A stretch of DNA of 27,500 nucleotides from Mesostigma viride (Eukaryota; Streptophyta; Mesostigmatophyceae; Mesostigmatales; Mesostigmataceae). Positions 26,901-27,500 of this stretch are shown here, in pieces; position 1 is the stretch's first letter; every line of letters begins with the position of its first letter. Below the pieces are notes generated by a model, which searched no databases, was not told the origin of the DNA, and saw only the letters and a list, made by a program, of their open reading frames with translations. The DNA lies in NCBI GenBank assembly GCA_009746045.1, contig RPFO01000165.1:4197473-4224972 (forward strand), read 5' to 3'. The translations under genes were made by a program, and so were the position numbers.

Positions 26901-27500
26901 CGTGGCTACCAGTTGGCATCCTGATCTCAATTGCCACTCCTTAGCTTTCATCCGCCAGTCACACATTACTTCATTTTTGTATTTCATGCGCTTGCCATCG
27001 TCTCGTTTCCGTGGGTCTGCTTTTCGCCTCACCGCCTGGAAAGTTGGTGTTTGGTTGCTGTATACCATTGCATTAATGGAATTCAACACGGTCATTTTTT
27101 GTTCCCGTGCGCTCATTCTCGTTCATGAAAAACCTTCTTGTTTTTCCTTTCTATTTTTCCTTTTCCGCGCTCTCTCGTTCATGACAAACCTTCTCTCTCC
27201 CACCCTCTCTCCTTGATATATTTCTCCGCACGGCAGTACTTCCAAATGGACCCCGACCGGCTCGACGACTACGGCGGTGCCGACCATGTGGCCTTCTGCG
27301 CCGCCCACCCGAGCTCCTCCCAGGAGTGCCTGGCCGCGTACGGTGCCCCCCTGGAGCCCCGCACGGTGCTCGGCGGTCTCCCCTCGACCGCGTTGACCAA
27401 CGCCACCTCCTTTGTGGTCACCTACCCCGTGGTGAACCGAGAGAACTCCACCGAGATGGCAGTGACGCAGGCCTGGGAGGCGGCCTTCATTGAGCTGGCG
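16093..27500 (+). CDS. NPC1: NPC1-like intracellular sterol transporter, 11 exons, 3' end beyond window
   Basis: Joining 16093-16163, 16342-16432, 16690-16797, 18122-18238, 20439-20595, 21986-22251, 22722-22912, 24669-24913, 25811-26005, 26405-26640 and 27237-27500 gives 1941 nt, 647 codons, with all phases matching. The order of conserved blocks is that of Niemann-Pick C1: signal peptide, HCSMYGVCG, ALCCTEEQF, FLVGCPACNRNF, SCKDVKFAAMNTRALDFVGG, CSCGDCPSAPGC, TM1, a linker, TM2, FFFQVDTDPNKLWVNP, YRIEQLIL, LSDICYKPLG, CATQSVLQ, YFQMDPDRLDDYGG, TVLGG and FVVTYPV. Family members span late endosome/lysosome membranes with 13 TM segments and move sterol from the lumen. Here the N-terminal domain, TM1-TM2 and the start of the middle luminal domain are present; the sterol-sensing domain would lie to the right. 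Some other NPC1 proteins have no equivalent of the long Gly/Pro loop after GDCPS. Very confident of the family. Confidence 0.94.
16342..16432 (+). CDS. NPC1: NPC1 exon 2 (start of N-terminal domain)
   Basis: 91 nt after TTTGATGCAG|. It encodes GEGHCSMYGVCGAREDGKPL and NCPDSRKAVV, matching NPC1 CAMYGICG-x-RSDGKVLNCP with its conserved cysteines. The donor is GTAAGT at 16433, phase 0. Confidence 0.92.
16690..16797 (+). CDS. NPC1: NPC1 exon 3
   Basis: 108 nt, exactly 36 codons, after CCCGGTGACGACAG|. It encodes PDEAFSRQVQGLCPRLTGAL and CCTEEQFANLRNSVKK, matching plant NPC1 PDDLLSSKIQSLCPTITG-VCCTE-QFDTL. The donor is GTGGGA at 16798. An alternative acceptor at CGCCAG (16713) would drop eight conserved residues. 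Confidence 0.92.
16798..17659. other. 5' half of NPC1 intron 3
   Basis: Non-coding. It contains three degenerate 37-41 bp repeats of GTGCCACGCTTGCCTTTTGC type (17131, 17172, 17209) and two copies of CTGTAAGTCATGT (about 17440 and 17463). Open frames on either strand have no recognisable product. Confidence 0.6.
17660..17776. repeat. (TG)n-rich tract with internal duplication
   Basis: TG dinucleotides with CTG, CGAG and TGATT interruptions; the segment GTCTGTGTGTGTGCGAGTGA and its continuation occurs twice (about 17683 and 17741). In NPC1 intron 3. Confidence 0.95.
17875..18078. repeat. G-run tract (G4-prone), flanked by GGGGCAT repeats
   Basis: About 200 bases made only of G with isolated C, including a run of 39 G, then (GGGGGGC)n. 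It is flanked by GGGGCAT copies on both sides (17868-17880 and 18079-18105). It ends 43 bases before the exon 4 acceptor, on the transcribed-sense strand. The exact length of the G-run may be unreliable in assembly. Confidence 0.95.
18122..18238 (+). CDS. NPC1: NPC1 exon 4
   Basis: 117 nt, 39 codons: AATFLVGCPACNRNFMDLWC, AMSCSPDQALFVNITNTIE. GCPAC-RNF and SCSP-Q are NPC1 N-terminal (sterol-binding) domain signatures, and NIT is a possible N-glycosylation site. The acceptor ACACACCGCAG| has almost no pyrimidine tract and follows a long G-run; the donor is GTAAGA at 18239. Degraded copies of the exon end occur downstream to about 18515. Confidence 0.95.
18239..20113. other. NPC1 intron 4, main part
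   Basis: No gene recognised. 18250-18515 carries degraded repeats of the exon 4 end and a twice-repeated GCGCACTAAAACAAT. The rest is T-rich, ordinary intron sequence. Confidence 0.55.
18420..18515 (+). repeat. Degraded copies of NPC1 exon 4 end
   Basis: ACAACATCACCATCACAGCTCAGGT-like (18423-18447) and TTTAACATCATCATCGCAAT TGAG (18457-18480) both resemble the exon end TTTGTCAACATCACGAACAC AATTGAGGT (18212-18240); a shorter match lies near 18492-18514. Similarity is partial, so they could also be AAC/ATC-rich coincidence. Confidence 0.45.
20114..20249. promoter_or_regulatory. Cluster of four GACGTCA (CRE/ACGT-core) sites
   Basis: GACGTCA occurs at 20114, 20211, 20227 and 20243; two are full TGACGTCA palindromes (20210-20217, 20242-20249). 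In other eukaryotes this is a bZIP binding core. Its position within NPC1 intron 4 could mark an intronic enhancer or internal promoter; there is no direct evidence of use. Confidence 0.35.
20315..20371 (+). repeat. Degraded copy of NPC1 exon 5 acceptor edge
   Basis: GTTTGCTCGCGTTGGTGTCC AG, then TCACCC and later CACGAAGGCGACC, matches GTTTGCGTTCGCGTGTGTTG GCGTCCAG|GCACCTGACACC AAGGCGACC at 20411-20459, with an 18-base insertion containing TTTATAAA. It retains a CAG that could act as a decoy acceptor. Confidence 0.6.
20439..20595 (+). CDS. NPC1: NPC1 exon 5
   Basis: 157 nt after GTTGGCGTCCAG|, phase 0 in and phase 1 out (donor GTGAGC at 20596). It includes VDALDYFLSGDVGPSLFASC and KDVKFAAMNTRALDFVGGGA, then QSWK, matching the plant NPC1 stretch SCKDVKFGTMNTRA-FVGGGA. 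The acceptor edge is echoed upstream at 20315-20371. Confidence 0.96.
20731..21157. repeat. 65-bp minisatellite, 6 copies plus partial
   Basis: Units start at 20731 and every 65 bases (CTATGTGAGGGCACAGACCG onward). Within each unit CTATGTGAGGG or CTATGTAAGGG occurs three times, so it grew from a shorter repeat of about 22 bp. In NPC1 intron 5. Confidence 0.96.
21158..21985. other. Rest of NPC1 intron 5
   Basis: Non-coding, T-rich; a loosely repeated GACATC-AGAGT motif occurs between 21335 and 21435. Nothing recognised as a gene. Confidence 0.55.
21986..22251 (+). CDS. NPC1: NPC1 exon 6 (end of N-terminal domain)
   Basis: 266 nt after CATGCGAGCAG|; the first two bases complete Glu (K-E-W, as in plant NPC1). 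It includes EWASFMGAKRPLGEEGSPYT, INFPDEADLPEGSGIRPLDL and the Cys-rich LTCSCGDCPSAPGC, then a Pro/Gly linker and CTVRVWGVE. The donor is GTAAGC at 22252, phase 0. Confidence 0.95.
22252..22721. other. NPC1 intron 6
   Basis: 470 bases of ordinary intron with a good pyrimidine-rich end (CCCCTACCCCTACCCCAG). Nothing else seen. Confidence 0.75.
22722..22912 (+). CDS. NPC1: NPC1 exon 7, first transmembrane segment
   Basis: 191 nt after CCCTACCCCTACCCCAG|. It begins MLCVTLACACIFAAFTLAVL LVYARVL, one hydrophobic helix placed where NPC1 TM1 follows the N-terminal domain, then a charged linker with SFWREAEDVVGPLD. The donor is GTGAGA at 22913, phase 2. The methionine is internal, not a start. Confidence 0.9.
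23054..23958. repeat. 25-bp minisatellite, about 33 copies, between 40-bp direct repeats
   Basis: Unit AGAACACGACATGGGGTGGA GGTGG repeats every 25 bases from 23101 to about 23925, with scattered variants (ATGCGG, GGGTGC, GGGATGG). A 40-bp segment beginning GGAGGAAGCTGGTCTATGAT (23054-23093) recurs with 4 mismatches at 23919-23958. The period is not a multiple of 3 and the unit lacks stops, so five or more frames stay open for about 300 codons; these are not genes. In NPC1 intron 7. Confidence 0.97.
24121..24160. repeat. 15-bp tandem repeat, about 2.7 copies
   Basis: CCAGGGTGGTGGACA twice and partly a third time, in NPC1 intron 7. Confidence 0.9.
24268..24432. repeat. 35-bp minisatellite, about 4.5 copies
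   Basis: Unit CCTGTTAGTCATGGTCCATC plus TCCTGTTAGTTATGG; clear units at 24321, 24356 and 24391, irregular at the left end. In NPC1 intron 7. Confidence 0.93.
24669..24913 (+). CDS. NPC1: NPC1 exon 8, linker and TM2 start
   Basis: 245 nt. Phase selects the acceptor GCGTCGATCCAG|G, giving DRNDVSTRAPLLHQDTWRYG and, after an acidic linker, FRDLGIFIARRPILVAVTML AFV. The motif aligned with NPC1 (RYGTWVARNP-x-V) marks the start of TM2. The donor is GTGGGT at 24914, phase 1. The linker itself is poorly conserved, so the exact acceptor is less certain than the family. Confidence 0.87.
24914..25810. other. NPC1 intron 8
   Basis: 897 bases without recognisable coding. Two imperfect copies of TATCAATTATCATCCTTTGC GGATGCGT lie at about 25656 and 25725. 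A pyrimidine-rich stretch (CTTCGGTTCTTCCCCCCTTT) precedes the acceptor. Confidence 0.7.
25811..26005 (+). CDS. NPC1: NPC1 exon 9, end of TM2 and middle luminal domain
   Basis: 195 nt after CTTGCAACCGCAG|. It reads LASCGLFFFQVDTDPNKLWV NPSWATAKDKAFYENHFGRF and YRIEQLILSTS, very close to NPC1 FKVETRPEKLWVGPGS ... FYRIEQLILAT. The donor is GTGCGT at 26006, phase 1. Confidence 0.96.
26006..26404. other. NPC1 intron 9
   Basis: Includes a 28-bp near-tandem duplication (GTACTTGTATTTTTGTGGGA and on, about 26070-26125). Otherwise nothing seen. Confidence 0.7.
26405..26640 (+). CDS. NPC1: NPC1 exon 10
   Basis: 236 nt after TGTGACAAGCAG|. It reads ILQDKYLRLLFEFQAKVDAL AVSL, then an insert rich in acidic residues and Gly (SSHRDDEADGQGYAG region) absent from the forms I recall, then RLSDICYKPLGDACATQSVL Q. 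The donor is GTGGGT at 26641, phase 0. Confidence 0.95.
26641..27236. other. NPC1 intron 10
   Basis: Contains a 25-bp near-duplication of GCGCGTGCTGTGTG (about 26770 and 26790) and a repeated CTCGTTCATGA-AAACCTTCT (about 27118 and 27174) before a pyrimidine-rich acceptor. No gene seen. Confidence 0.7.
27237..27500 (+). CDS. NPC1: NPC1 exon 11, runs off window
   Basis: After CTCCGCACGGCAG|, 88 codons remain open to the edge: YFQMDPDRLDDYGGADHVAF, CAAHPSSSQECLAAYGAPLE, TVLGGLPSTALTNATSFVVT, YPVVN and AWEAAFIEL. The middle luminal domain is clearly recognisable; NAT and NST are possible glycosylation sites. Confidence 0.96.

Overview
The window looks like nuclear DNA of a eukaryote with GC-rich exons, many short-to-medium spliceosomal introns (GT-AG, donors mostly GTRAGN or GTGNGN) and very large intronic satellite arrays. 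The NPC1 homologue resembles the plant/fungal form (a YFQ-DDYGG stretch after CATQSVLQ) and the LINEs have microsatellite tails. A green alga is my best guess, but this is inference from recalled protein similarity. No prokaryotic, organellar, tRNA or rRNA features were found.

Two conserved genes lie head to head. On the minus strand, 10036 down to 59 and beyond the left edge, is a WDR11-type WD40 protein. I resolve seven exons whose phases all agree and which give 646 uninterrupted codons (start to the middle of the protein). On the plus strand, from 16093 past the right edge, is an NPC1-type sterol transporter. I resolve eleven exons, all phase-consistent, giving 647 codons: signal peptide, cysteine-rich N-terminal domain, TM1, linker, TM2 and the start of the middle luminal domain. 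Most of these exons are short and were found by reading between splice sites. Both families work in endosome/lysosome/TGN biology, so the pairing may be meaningful or chance.

The 6.05 kb between the two start codons is largely mobile DNA: an ORF1-only LINE on the minus strand (about 11197-13170), a 231-bp LINE 3' end on the minus strand (13228-13458), and a 5'-truncated reverse-transcriptase LINE on the plus strand (13483-14915). Each has candidate target-site duplications, and all three share a short CTCC/GGAG hairpin just before a TTAA-like tail. Two small TIR elements of TA-flanked CAGT type (10854-10978 and 15609-15686) flank this cluster.

The introns hold most of the rest: a 1.13 kb uninterrupted polypurine run, (GATA)n, (GAA)n, (CTA)n, a G/C-only G-tract just before an NPC1 acceptor, and minisatellites with units of 15, 17, 25, 31, 33, 35, 36, 48, 50, 55 and 65 bp. 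Because these arrays lack stops they produce long open frames that are not genes. A recurring oddity is that exon ends have degraded copies of themselves in the adjoining intron, complete with splice-site-like bases. No wholly new multi-gene system is evident; the most novel material is the LINE family with a shared 3' hairpin (including the ORF1-only member) and the exon-edge echoes.
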